DNA of 43,412 nt from Bacillota bacterium (GTDB taxonomy: Bacteria; Bacillota; Limnochordia; DTU087). Shown piece by piece: positions 9,052-18,756 of this stretch. The stretch lies in NCBI GenBank assembly GCA_012518315.1, contig JAAYSL010000172.1, positions 1 to 43,412 on the forward strand, written 5' to 3'. The notes beneath the pieces were generated by a model. The model did not search any database. It was not told where the DNA came from and was given only the letters and a program-made list of their open reading frames with translations. Every line of letters starts with the position of its first letter. Within the stretch, counting starts at the first letter, position 1. A program made the position numbers and the translations under genes.

Positions 9052-10209
9052 CTATACACTAGGTTTGCTGCCGTCATACTGACCATACTTGAGACCTGCT
9101 TCCACGAACCGTCGGATATTCTCCGGAGGAGTATCCCGTCCACACTGATCCCCGGTAGAAAGGATATATCCACCACTCAGAGCGGCATCCTCGATACACT
9201 GTTTCACCGCAGCCTCTACATCATCGGGGGTTCCCCGCAGCATCACCTCAGTTGTATGCACATTGCCCATCAAGGCCAGGCCATCACCATACAGGCGCTT
9301 AATCTCACCCAAATCGCAATCACCCATAGGCGGTATTTCTAACGGATTAATGGCATCAAGATCAGTTTCTTCTGCACAGATCTTGACCAGTTCTTTCTGC
9401 TTGCCACAGGAGTGCAACATAGTCGGCACCCCAGCTTCCTTACACATCCGGGTAATCTTCTTTAGGGTTTCAAGGCCCGTATCACGGAAGATCTCCGGAG
9501 ACTGTAGGGTTAAGGTACCTGAATGGCCGGTTTGGATGAAATCTGGTTTGGCCTCCAAAGCCCGCTCTAGGTAGCGAACAGCCCACTGATCCCACAGATA
9601 GACAAATTCTTTAACTAGGTCATAGTTGTCGTAATAGTCGTAGTAGGCATTTTCATGTCCATCCCGGTAATCAAACATCAGAATGGGATAGTTGATCCAA
9701 AAGCCCACCACCGCATCATCTCCAGCTAGCTGTTTCCCAATTTGAAACTCGTCATCATCTGAGTCCCTAGGATCGGGGAAGAAGTACTTAAGATGGGCGA
9801 AATCCCGCTTCAGATCCTTAATCCACTGCCGGGTAACCACTGGTGGATCGTTCCTTCTATAGGTCGTCTCCTGCCAAAGCTCTCCAACCGGTGTCTGGCA
9901 ATAGGTTCTAACCACCAGCTCATCCTTGGTACGGGTAATGATCTCATCCCGATACTGTCTCTGATCGTGCTTACTTCTTCCCAGCCCGACATACCAGAAC
10001 CAGCCATCGATATTGTAGTGACGTACTGTATCAAGATATGCTTTCCAAAGAGGTGGGTCATTATAGTAGTAAATATCCCAAAACGGCTTGCCGGTCAACT
10101 TACAAGGAATCATGTTGGATAGATCCGGACAGATGGGCACACGATCCGGAATACCATTGGTCATAGCCACCAACATCCGTTCCTTGGAGGTCATCTCCTC
10201 TTTTCTCAT
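9052..10209 (-). CDS. Uroporphyrinogen decarboxylase (URO-D/MtaA) superfamily protein
   Basis: MTSKERMLVAMTNGIPDRVPICPDLSN, PTMLHSCGKQKEL, LALMGNVHTTEVMLRGTPDDVEAAVKQCIEDA, GGYILSTGDQCGRDTPPENIRRFVEA. Confidence 0.88.
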   Translation of the reverse strand: MRKEEMTSKERMLVAMTNGIPDRVPICPDLSNMIPCKLTGKPFWDIYYYNDPPLWKAYLDTVRHYNIDGWFWYVGLGRSKHDQRQYRDEIITRTKDELVVRTYCQTPVGELWQETTYRRNDPPVVTRQWIKDLKRDFAHLKYFFPDPRDSDDDEFQIGKQLAGDDAVVGFWINYPILMFDYRDGHENAYYDYYDNYDLVKEFVYLWDQWAVRYLERALEAKPDFIQTGHSGTLTLQSPEIFRDTGLETLKKITRMCKEAGVPTMLHSCGKQKELVKICAEETDLDAINPLEIPPMGDCDLGEIKRLYGDGLALMGNVHTTEVMLRGTPDDVEAAVKQCIEDAALSGGYILSTGDQCGRDTPPENIRRFVEAGLKYGQYDGSKPSV

Positions 10210-10313
10210 TTAGCTCACCCCGGTTCGGTCACCGCATTTTCTTACTGTTTTCTCTTGGAGCTTGGCAATTATTGTTGTCTCGGCTCACTGTTTCTCTAGG
10301 TTAGTGCTCTTCC

Positions 10314-10325
10314 GGAAACGTTTCC
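10314..10325. promoter_or_regulatory. LacI-family operator candidate
   Basis: Perfect 12-bp palindrome GGAAACGTTTCC with central CG, about 105 bp upstream of the URO-D gene start and 60 bp downstream of the lacI-family gene end. Confidence 0.6.
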
Positions 10326-10387
10326 TGTGGTTGGACTACAGAGCCTCCCCACCGGCTTATTCCATCGGCAGGGAGGCCAAATTCCCT

Positions 10388-11410
10388 TCAATCCCCGGAG
10401 CGGAGATGCTGCCCGCAGGTCTTGCGGACTATTAGGTAGGGACTAAAGGTCACCTGCCGTGTAGCTCTTGGCTCATCATTCAGTCGCTCAATCAAAAGGT
10501 GCACCGCTTCTTGGCCTACCTCCTGTTTCGGTTGGGCAACTGTGGTCAAATCGATGCCACCTGCTGAGGCCAGCTTGACATCGTCAAAGCCAACTATGGC
10601 TATATCCTCTGGCACCCGATACCCCTTAGACCGTAATCGGGTCATGGCCTCAATAGCCATCAGGTCATTAGCAGCAAAGATGGCCGTCGGCGGCTTGGGT
10701 CGATCCAATAAGACCTCTACCGCCCGGGCACCAGAGCCTTCTCGAAAGGTGCCTCTGGCGATTAGCGATTCATCCAGGGGTAAACCATACTCCCTTACGG
10801 CGGCCCTATAGCCCTTAAGCCGCTGTTGGCTGCCAGTTGGATCATCTGGTTCTGCGATATAACCAATGGTGCGATGTCCTAGCCGAATTAGATGGGCCAC
10901 CGCCTCAAAAGCACCACTGGCATCGTTGACACAGACACTGTCAACATCTCCCCAGACGGGTTCTGGTGTGATGATCACAATGGGGACATGCCTTTGCTCC
11001 AATACCGTCTGTAGTTTACTCTTGTTGTGGGGAGCATACCAGATCAACCCATCAACCTGCTTCTCCAAGAAGAGGTCAATACCAACCTCCTCTTGATTGG
11101 AATCATACTGTGTGCTGCAAAAAAGCACCGTATAGCTTTTCTCTCGGGCAGCTACCTCCACTGCCTCTGCCACTTCACCAAAGAAGGGGTTGCTAATCTC
11201 AGGCACCGCTAGCCCAATACTTTTGGTGTGCCTCCGCTTCAGGCTCCTAGCAATCTCATTAGGCTGGTATTGGAGCTCATCCATCACCGCCAAGACCTTT
11301 TCTCTAGTCTCCTGACTGACATAGCCACTTTCGTTAATCACCCGGGAAACCGTAGAGATCCCCACCCCGGCCTCCCGGGCCACATCTTTGATTGTCGACA
11401 TTTTACGCAT
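10388..11410 (-). CDS. LacI-family transcriptional regulator
   Basis: ORF (track start 11431); STIKDVAREAGVGISTVSRVINESGYVSQETREKVLAVMDELQYQPNEIARSL HTH/hinge plus periplasmic-binding domain (FDDVKLAS). Confidence 0.95.
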   Translation of the reverse strand: MRKMSTIKDVAREAGVGISTVSRVINESGYVSQETREKVLAVMDELQYQPNEIARSLKRRHTKSIGLAVPEISNPFFGEVAEAVEVAAREKSYTVLFCSTQYDSNQEEVGIDLFLEKQVDGLIWYAPHNKSKLQTVLEQRHVPIVIITPEPVWGDVDSVCVNDASGAFEAVAHLIRLGHRTIGYIAEPDDPTGSQQRLKGYRAAVREYGLPLDESLIARGTFREGSGARAVEVLLDRPKPPTAIFAANDLMAIEAMTRLRSKGYRVPEDIAIVGFDDVKLASAGGIDLTTVAQPKQEVGQEAVHLLIERLNDEPRATRQVTFSPYLIVRKTCGQHLRSGD

Positions 11411-11446
11411 CTCTATCTTCCACCTAATCACCGGTTACTCCATGAT

Positions 11447-11466
11447 GGCAGGGCTGAGGCCCTGCC
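11447..11466. other. Intercistronic stem-loop between the GH106-like and LacI genes
   Basis: ggcagggc(447-454)-tgag-gccctgcc(459-466): perfect 8-bp stem, no U-tract. Confidence 0.5.
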
Positions 11467-11478
11467 TAGGAGTTACGA

Positions 11479-14400
11479 CTATGCCAGCTTTAGTTCACAG
11501 ATGGCATAGGGCGTTAATCGGACTTTGCCCTGCAGGCCAGAGGGTTTTTCCACGCCCTCTAGGATATTGACTAGTGAGTTAGTCACCTGAACCGTGATTG
11601 TATTGTTGCCTGGTTGTAGGAATTGACTAATCTCCACTTGGTAAGGATGCCATGTGCACACTCCCGCCTCCTTGCCATTCACCAAGACAGTCAGGAGGTC
11701 ATCGGCACATTCGACATCCAAGTACACCCGACCTTTTAGAAAATCGGCATCCAGGTCTACTTGCTGGCTGTAACTACCGGTGCCAGAGAAGAACGGGTAA
11801 CCTTGATCTGTCCAACTAGCACCCTTCACCTCTTTGATGGGAGCAACTACCACATAGTCACTAGCGGTATCGGGTCTTGTCAGGCTAAAGCCGCCGATTA
11901 GCTTCAATGGATCAACGATCCCGTCATTCCGGGCATGGACAACTAGTCGAACAGCAATCACGTTCCACCCAAGCTGCAAGTGCTCTCGTATAGAGACTTC
12001 CCGCATCATACAATCGAGCTTGCTTTGCTTGGAGTCATCATCTAATTTCTCTCCGTTGACATATATCTCCTTCTCACCTTTCATACCATCGATTACTAAG
12101 CGCATATCAGTGGGAAGGCAATCACACCTAAACCCAGTCCTGTACCAAAGGGTGACAGGATAGGTTTTCTCATCTCTCTCCTCAGGCAATTGCATCTCCC
12201 AGGCTCCCTGTGTAAAGGTAAGCCACTCGGAATCATCGGTATCCGGCAAATAGTAACCCTTTCTATGGCCGGTATTGTCATGATCGACAATCACCTGCCA
12301 CTTATTTAATAGCAGCGCATTATCACCATCGGTGCTAAAGGCCCATTTTCCCGTTAGATGAATGGGATCAGCCACCTTGCCAACTGGTGCCTTGACTACT
12401 TGAGTCTTGCCATCTTTGACTACCTCAAGCTCCACAGTATCTAGCTCTCTGACCCGCACAGTAACTGACTGACCATCAACAGCTTCCACCGGGGTGTTGG
12501 CTTTAGTGATCATGACCTTGGGCAGATCCTTCTGCAATACGATGAGAGCAGAACCGAAAGGTGCCAGGCTCAATGGAAAAGAGGTATAGTCGGTACCGAT
12601 TTCACAGACATAGATTGGCCTAATCTCACCGGTCTCTGAGACCCAATGCTCAGGGCGACCAGCTTTAGCTAAGCGACACCGGATATCCCGCGCCTTATCT
12701 GTAGGGTTCGCGAAGAAATAGATGTCTTGGCCATCTTTGACACGATGGAGGTAGAATACCTCATCACAATCGATCTCAACATCAGGACTAATGCAAAGAC
12801 GAATCGCCTCATCTAACCATGCGGCATCATCCACCTCATATAGACCGGGGGACTCTAGGAAGACCGCTTTGCCTCCTGCCTCGTTTTGGCTAACATGTCG
12901 GCGCCTGTCAGCTTGCCCTTCCAGGAATGAGGCCCGCACTCTCTCTGGGTCAATCTCAAACAGAGCCTCGATGCGGTGACCAAGCTTTCCTTCACTACCT
13001 TGCAGGTTTTCCGTGGGCAACACAGCATCACCCAGTAGCTTCCCACCCGCCTTATAGAATTCCTCCAGCTTAGCCAAGGTAGGATCATCAAGGTTCGTCA
13101 CAGGTGGAAGCAAGATTAGCTCATAAGCTTCATCAGCTACCTGTAATTTGCCATCTTTGACTTTGCCTTCGGCCAGTACCTTCTCATCGATGATGTCATA
13201 GTCAAAGTGTAGCCGCAGTAAAGTATCAGCTAGGTAGTAGAAGTCATTTTCAATGACTTTGGAGAAAGGTGTGTGGCCTTGGGGCACATAGTTGGCCCAC
13301 ATGCTGTTAATCGGATACAGCATCGCCACTTTTGCTACATGATAGCCACCACTTAGCATGTAGCTATTGCGGGTAACATAGTCATTGAACCGCTTATACT
13401 GCTCCCACCAAGTGTGATGGTAGAACTGAGATGGCGGCCAATCTCTTTTTCGCTCACCTTCAATGGAGTAATGAAAACCATGGGGGTTAAACAAATTGAT
13501 CCCCAATACATACTCCCAATCCGCGATCCATTTCATCCGTTCCATGGTGACATCCCAATATGTGCCACCTAGGGATTCACACAACACCCGCACCGATCCA
13601 AAGTGGTGAGCGGCCGAACTACCGATCTTGTGGGGAACATGCTGATCGGGGCGTTCCCGGGTACCGATCTTAGGATATAGGTGATCAACCCCCACAATAT
13701 GCAGTTGCTTGAGTTGATCAAAGATATTGCCTTCGTTGCGAGCATGCAGCCTTAGCATATCCTCAAACAAGAGGTGGCCGGTGAAATAGACACCATTATC
13801 CTCGCACCAGTCTCGAATCTGCTTATAGAACGCTCTGGTATACTGTTCACTTACCGCCTGCCAGAAGTCTAGTCGGATCTTAGTGGTAATCTCACCCATA
13901 TTCAAGAAAAGAGCTGGTAGATATGGCTTTAGGTCATATCCATTTCTATCTCGAAAGAGCTTGAACATGCGCTTGGACCAGGGAACAATATAATTATCGA
14001 CACCGGTCTCAAAGTAGTGCAATGCCGGTTCATCGGTATAAAACCCAGGCAAGACATCACCGAAATACTCGCCAGCCTCTTCCTTATATCGCTCATGGGT
14101 CATTTCGATGAACTTCTTGGTGGACTCAGGGTTTAGTGCATCAATGTAGTATTTAGCCCTTCTCTCAATGAAATAGAGGAGTTTCCAGCTTCCCGGAGGT
14201 GCCTCCCACGGGACAATCTTATCAAAGGACAAATTGGGAGTCAGATCGATAATCTCTTTGATCTCTCCATGGAACTCATCCTCGCTAATTGCATACGCGC
14301 AAACCGGATCCGAATCCTGCATATCTACATAGCGGGAATCTGTACCCTCCAGATAAGTGAACAAAGGTCCATCTACATGCAAAATAACCATTTCCAGATA

Positions 14401-14751
14401 CCGCTGCTGCAAATCAGGGTACTCAGTCGGAATCTGCCAGCCCACTGTCCCACTGGGCCAATTCTTTTCATCATATACCCAGGCCTGTAGGCCGATCTCC
14501 TTTGCCTTTTCACAGGTAAAGCGCACCCGCTCAAACCAGTCGTCTGATAGATATGGAACCTCTAGACCAAAGCGGGAATGGATGAAGAACCCCGGCATGC
14601 CCTTGTCGTAATACTCGTGCATCTGTCGTTCCATTTCTTCATACCGAAGATCCCCATTCCAGAACCAGAAAGGCAGAATGCCCAGCTCCCTGGGTGGAAC
14701 GGCGAAGCTCTTTGGATCAAGCTTGGCACCATGTACGAGAGTTTTTACCAT
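11479..14751 (-). CDS. Large glycoside hydrolase, GH106 alpha-L-rhamnosidase-like with C-terminal beta-sandwich domain
   Basis: ORF (track start 14760); LPFWFWNGDL, MPGFFIHSRFGLEVPYLSDDW, WVYDEKNWPSG, YTDEPALHYFET motifs. ATG 14751 preceded by GAGGTG. Confidence 0.72.
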   Translation of the reverse strand: MVKTLVHGAKLDPKSFAVPPRELGILPFWFWNGDLRYEEMERQMHEYYDKGMPGFFIHSRFGLEVPYLSDDWFERVRFTCEKAKEIGLQAWVYDEKNWPSGTVGWQIPTEYPDLQQRYLEMVILHVDGPLFTYLEGTDSRYVDMQDSDPVCAYAISEDEFHGEIKEIIDLTPNLSFDKIVPWEAPPGSWKLLYFIERRAKYYIDALNPESTKKFIEMTHERYKEEAGEYFGDVLPGFYTDEPALHYFETGVDNYIVPWSKRMFKLFRDRNGYDLKPYLPALFLNMGEITTKIRLDFWQAVSEQYTRAFYKQIRDWCEDNGVYFTGHLLFEDMLRLHARNEGNIFDQLKQLHIVGVDHLYPKIGTRERPDQHVPHKIGSSAAHHFGSVRVLCESLGGTYWDVTMERMKWIADWEYVLGINLFNPHGFHYSIEGERKRDWPPSQFYHHTWWEQYKRFNDYVTRNSYMLSGGYHVAKVAMLYPINSMWANYVPQGHTPFSKVIENDFYYLADTLLRLHFDYDIIDEKVLAEGKVKDGKLQVADEAYELILLPPVTNLDDPTLAKLEEFYKAGGKLLGDAVLPTENLQGSEGKLGHRIEALFEIDPERVRASFLEGQADRRRHVSQNEAGGKAVFLESPGLYEVDDAAWLDEAIRLCISPDVEIDCDEVFYLHRVKDGQDIYFFANPTDKARDIRCRLAKAGRPEHWVSETGEIRPIYVCEIGTDYTSFPLSLAPFGSALIVLQKDLPKVMITKANTPVEAVDGQSVTVRVRELDTVELEVVKDGKTQVVKAPVGKVADPIHLTGKWAFSTDGDNALLLNKWQVIVDHDNTGHRKGYYLPDTDDSEWLTFTQGAWEMQLPEERDEKTYPVTLWYRTGFRCDCLPTDMRLVIDGMKGEKEIYVNGEKLDDDSKQSKLDCMMREVSIREHLQLGWNVIAVRLVVHARNDGIVDPLKLIGGFSLTRPDTASDYVVVAPIKEVKGASWTDQGYPFFSGTGSYSQQVDLDADFLKGRVYLDVECADDLLTVLVNGKEAGVCTWHPYQVEISQFLQPGNNTITVQVTNSLVNILEGVEKPSGLQGKVRLTPYAICELKLA

Positions 14752-14819
14752 AGATTTCACCTCAACTTCTCTTTGTTACAAGCTCTACTGCGTATTTTTC
14801 TTCTATAATCGCTACCACG

Positions 14820-16868
14820 TTACCGTTTGGGTATCAGGATCAACTGATCCCACGGTTCCAGGGTAACACCTAAAGAGCGACTCTCCCGACAAACCCGACA
14901 CTGGCCGGATTTACCGGAGCGGGCATCTTGCCACAAGGCACCCAAAAGTTCTTCACTTGCTCCTTGAGGCAACGTTGCCTTAAGCTCTCTATATTCATCA
15001 GAGAAATTCAATAACACCAGGGCGATGGCATCCTTCTTTTCATCGTATCTCCAATAGCCATAGAAGTCGCCATCAGCACTTGACTCCGCCGGTTCCCACA
15101 GTTCTCCATGTAGTGCCCTCTCCCCCCGACGTAGGTGGATTAGCTCTTGGTAATGTTGCCGCAAGCCGTGTTCATCCCACCAAAGCAGGGGCCATGCATA
15201 CTTATATGGCTCAAATTCCTCGCCGTCTTCTTGACCGGTATATACAATCGGAATGCCCGGTAGTGTCAATAACATGGTTGCCGCCACCCGGGTCATCTCC
15301 AGGCCATAGCGGGTAATGAACCGAGGACCTGTATCGTTATTCTCCAAGAACCTGACTAGGATGGCATCTTCGTGGTAACCCTTACCATTATTGGTTAGTG
15401 CCTTATGCAACCGCTCTCCTATTTTCCCCTTTTCTTCAAAGACCTTTTCCATGGACCAATGGCCAAGTTCACTAGTCCAATCATAGGCCGCATCAAAGCC
15501 ATGGGTATAGTTGTATTCATCCCGGGCACTAGCTTCGGCGGTGAGCAAAAGGTCTGCCTTAATTCGCTTCATTTCCCGCCGCCACTTTGGCCAAAAATCA
15601 GGCCTTCTGTACTGGACTCCCCAGCAGGCATCTACCCTAAACCCATCTATGTCACATTCCCTAATCCAATAACTAAAGGCTTCCATGATCCAGTTCCAAA
15701 CTTCGGGGTTATCGTAGTTAAGGTTAGGTAGGTTTTGCCAGTCAAAATAGTGGGTGGGGTTGCCATTATCATCCCGATCATAGAAACCGTAATAACTTGA
15801 GCTCTCCCCATGCTCTAGGGCATCTTGCATGTAGCGATGGGCGGAAGAAGTATGATTAGGCACAAAATCCAGAAGTACCTTGATGCCCCGAGCATGGGCT
15901 TCTTTAACTAATTCCTTTAGGTCATCAATCGTACCAAAATCCGACCTGACGGAGAAATAATCCCGCACATCATATCCATGACCACCATAGAAAGTGTCAT
16001 AGATGGGAGAAATCCACAAAGCGTTTACCCCAAGCTCCTGCAGGTAGTCCAGCCGCTCGATAACGCTTTTTAGACCTTCTAGACCGAAGTAATGGGGCAT
16101 GACCCCGTAGATTACCAAGGACTTGACCCAGTTTGGCTGCTCTTTGTCGAAATTAGCAACCTGAGGCTTCCCATCTCTAGCAACAAAATAGGTTCTTGAA
16201 CTATCTTTCCGCCCCTGCTGGTCAATGGCTGTCATCGTTATATAGTACTCACCATCGATTGTGGGTGACTCAAGCTTTAGTGTGCTACCTTCTGCCTGCT
16301 CCAAGGGTTCCTTGGAGCCGACTAAGTAAAGAGAGCCCGGATTTTCTCTTGGTGATATCTCCCAAACATACTGGGTAATCGGCGAGCCACCATGCCCCAC
16401 CTGGCTGTTGGCGCCAGTTAGCAAAATCCCCCTATCGGTTACTTGGATATCGACCTGGGCCCGTGGTTTATCTACCAGTTTTTGTGTCAGAGTAAGAGTA
16501 TTTGAGCGATACTCTGTTCCATCTGACAACTGACAAACGGCTACGACCTCATTAATACCATCATCCAAAGGTATCGTTGCCTCAAACTCTCCCGCCTGCC
16601 ACTTGGCTGTGACTGAGTTCCCATTGACTTCTACGGTGATGCTTTGCACCTCACCAGGACAATAGTACTTGCCTTCAATCGTTCTTTCCCATGCCCAGAC
16701 ATCACTGTCGGTACCTAGAATTAGTATTCCCTTCCCACTTGCCGCCTTACCTTGACCTGAAGACATTGCTACAGTTCCTAGCGATAAGACGGTGAAGGCC
16801 CAAAAAGAACGTTTGAGTAAATTCTTGCCAGGGATAAACAAAGACCTCAACTTGGCCACCTCCTGCAT
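14820..16868 (-). CDS. GH13 alpha-amylase-family enzyme, probably exported, with N-terminal beta-sandwich domains
   Basis: VLLDFVPNHTSSAHRYMQD (region I), CDIDGFRVDACWG (region II), LLLTAEAS (region III), FLENNDTGPRF (region IV); hydrophobic N-term. Alternative TTG start at 16850 after AGGAGG. Confidence 0.9.
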   Translation of the reverse strand: MQEVAKLRSLFIPGKNLLKRSFWAFTVLSLGTVAMSSGQGKAASGKGILILGTDSDVWAWERTIEGKYYCPGEVQSITVEVNGNSVTAKWQAGEFEATIPLDDGINEVVAVCQLSDGTEYRSNTLTLTQKLVDKPRAQVDIQVTDRGILLTGANSQVGHGGSPITQYVWEISPRENPGSLYLVGSKEPLEQAEGSTLKLESPTIDGEYYITMTAIDQQGRKDSSRTYFVARDGKPQVANFDKEQPNWVKSLVIYGVMPHYFGLEGLKSVIERLDYLQELGVNALWISPIYDTFYGGHGYDVRDYFSVRSDFGTIDDLKELVKEAHARGIKVLLDFVPNHTSSAHRYMQDALEHGESSSYYGFYDRDDNGNPTHYFDWQNLPNLNYDNPEVWNWIMEAFSYWIRECDIDGFRVDACWGVQYRRPDFWPKWRREMKRIKADLLLTAEASARDEYNYTHGFDAAYDWTSELGHWSMEKVFEEKGKIGERLHKALTNNGKGYHEDAILVRFLENNDTGPRFITRYGLEMTRVAATMLLTLPGIPIVYTGQEDGEEFEPYKYAWPLLWWDEHGLRQHYQELIHLRRGERALHGELWEPAESSADGDFYGYWRYDEKKDAIALVLLNFSDEYRELKATLPQGASEELLGALWQDARSGKSGQCRVCRESRSLGVTLEPWDQLILIPKR

Positions 16869-16873
16869 AGACC

Positions 16874-17710
16874 CTAGCCTTTCAATCCGGTTAGTGTAAT
16901 GCCTTCAATAAACCACCGCTGTGCAAAAAGGAAGACGATCAAAAGCGGTACCGTTGCCGTTGTAGATGCGGCCATCATCAATGTCCAATTGGTATTATAC
17001 TGATCTTTGAACATGGAGATACCCGTGGTAATAACCCGCATTTCCTCGCTATTGGTCACGATGAGTGGCCAGATAAAGCTGTTCCATTGGCCCATAAAGG
17101 TAAAAATCCCTATGGTAGCTAGAGCTGGCTTAGATAAAGGCACATATACCCGCCAGAGGATGCCAAAGCGACTGGCACCATCGATGACAGCAGCATCATC
17201 GAGCTCCCGGGGGATGGTTAAGAAAAACTGCCTCATTAAGAAGATGCCAAAAGCATTAAATAGCGATGGCACGACTAATGCATAATAGGTATCGATCCAG
17301 TTTAGCCAGTGCAAAATCAGGTAAGATGGTACTAGCATGATGGTACCTGGTAACATCATGGTGCCAATTACTCCGACAAACAAGACATCCCTCCCGGGAA
17401 AACGTAGCCGGGCAAAGGCATAAGCTGCCATAGAGCAGATGATGAGCTGGCCCAAGACTACCATAGTCGCCACAAACACAGTATTCGCGTAGTATCTTCC
17501 GAAGGGAGCCGTCTCCCATGCCTCAACATAGTTTCTCCAGATGGGAGTTTCCGGCAGCCACTGCATTTGAGGTGTAAATACTTCCCAGTCTTGTTTCAAT
17601 GAAGTTGTAACCATCCAGACAAAAGGTATGATCATGATCACGACTCCAATGATAAGAACCAGGTGAACAAGTAGCCGTGTCCCTATGGATAAGGTTCTAC
17701 CTCTAGCCAC
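16874..17710 (-). CDS. Carbohydrate ABC transporter permease (MalG-like, CUT1)
   Basis: TM profile; MRQFFLTIPRELDDAAVIDGASRFGILWRVYVPLSKPALATI EAA loop. Confidence 0.93.
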   Translation of the reverse strand: MARGRTLSIGTRLLVHLVLIIGVVIMIIPFVWMVTTSLKQDWEVFTPQMQWLPETPIWRNYVEAWETAPFGRYYANTVFVATMVVLGQLIICSMAAYAFARLRFPGRDVLFVGVIGTMMLPGTIMLVPSYLILHWLNWIDTYYALVVPSLFNAFGIFLMRQFFLTIPRELDDAAVIDGASRFGILWRVYVPLSKPALATIGIFTFMGQWNSFIWPLIVTNSEEMRVITTGISMFKDQYNTNWTLMMAASTTATVPLLIVFLFAQRWFIEGITLTGLKG

Positions 17711-17731
17711 TAGATTGCCCCCTTTACATCC

Positions 17732-18649
17732 TTAGCCTTGCTCGTAGTAGACATACTTGCTACTAACCCGCATGTTGATTAATGTCAGGGCAAAGATGAT
17801 TACTGCCATTAAGTAACCCACTGCTGAAGCATAACCCATCTCGTTATACCGAAAAGCATAGTCATACATGTACATGAAAACGACGTATGTGGCTCGCATG
17901 GGGCCCCCACCGGTCATGATGTAGATCTGCTCAAAGACCTGAATAGCCCCGATTATGCCCATAATAAACATGAAAAAAGTTGTGGGGGTAACTAAAGGCC
18001 AAGTGATATAGCGAAATTGCGCCCAGGGACCGGCTCCATCGATTTTGGCTGCTTCATAGAGATGTCCCGGGACTCCCTGTAATGCCGCAAGATATAAAAC
18101 CACATTCCCACCCAAGCCCTTCCATAGGGAAAAAATCACCACCGAGTACATGGCAATATCCGGGTTAGTCAGCCAGCCAACTCGGGAGCCACCTAACCGA
18201 GTAAGGAAATCGTTGAGTAGGCCGTAGTCTGTATTAAACAGAAATGACCATACCACAGCCACTGCTACACTGGAGGTGACCACCGGTACGAAATACCCTG
18301 TACGATACAGATTAACTCCCCGAATCGGCTGATTGAGAAGCATGGCTACAGCCAGTGCCAAGATAATGCTAAGGGGTACATAGAGAACTGCATAGTGTAA
18401 AGCATTCCTCAGACTAAGCCAAAAGACCTCATCCTGCAAAATCCGTTGGTAGTTTTGCCATCCTACAAACTTTTTCGGGCCAAACATAGGCCATCTTTGA
18501 AAACTAAGTACCAAGGAAAAGAAAACTGGAAACACCAAGAACACAGCTGCATAAAGCAGTGTCGGTAAGAGGCAAAGATAGCCCGTGACGATTTCCTCTG
18601 TCTTGGTTGACCAAAATCTTCGCTTTCTTCGCCCGGAAGAATCCTCCAA
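17732..18649 (-). CDS. Sugar ABC transporter permease (MalF-like, CUT1)
   Basis: TM profile; ALQGVPGHLYEAAKIDGAGPWAQFRYITWPLVTPTTFF EAA loop. Confidence 0.93.
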   Translation of the reverse strand: MEDSSGRRKRRFWSTKTEEIVTGYLCLLPTLLYAAVFLVFPVFFSLVLSFQRWPMFGPKKFVGWQNYQRILQDEVFWLSLRNALHYAVLYVPLSIILALAVAMLLNQPIRGVNLYRTGYFVPVVTSSVAVAVVWSFLFNTDYGLLNDFLTRLGGSRVGWLTNPDIAMYSVVIFSLWKGLGGNVVLYLAALQGVPGHLYEAAKIDGAGPWAQFRYITWPLVTPTTFFMFIMGIIGAIQVFEQIYIMTGGGPMRATYVVFMYMYDYAFRYNEMGYASAVGYLMAVIIFALTLINMRVSSKYVYYEQG

Positions 18650-18689
18650 TCCTCTACACCTCGCTTTCCAAAGCTACGTAGGTTCTTGG

Positions 18690-18724
18690 CTTGAGGGGAG
18701 GCAACTTGGCCTCCTCCCCTCAAG
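18690..18724. other. Strong intercistronic stem-loop between the SBP and permease genes
   Basis: cttgaggggagg(18690-18701)/cctcccctcaag(18713-18724): perfect 12-bp stem, 11-nt loop. Confidence 0.8.
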
Positions 18725-18756
18725 TAAGGTCGTGTTTGGTTCCTAGCCGGCCTTCC

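Noticed and set aside
10343-10377. Hairpin gcctccc/gggaggc downstream of lacI considered as intrinsic terminator
   Set aside because: Stem is only 7 bp with an imperfect interior and there is no T-tract on either strand.
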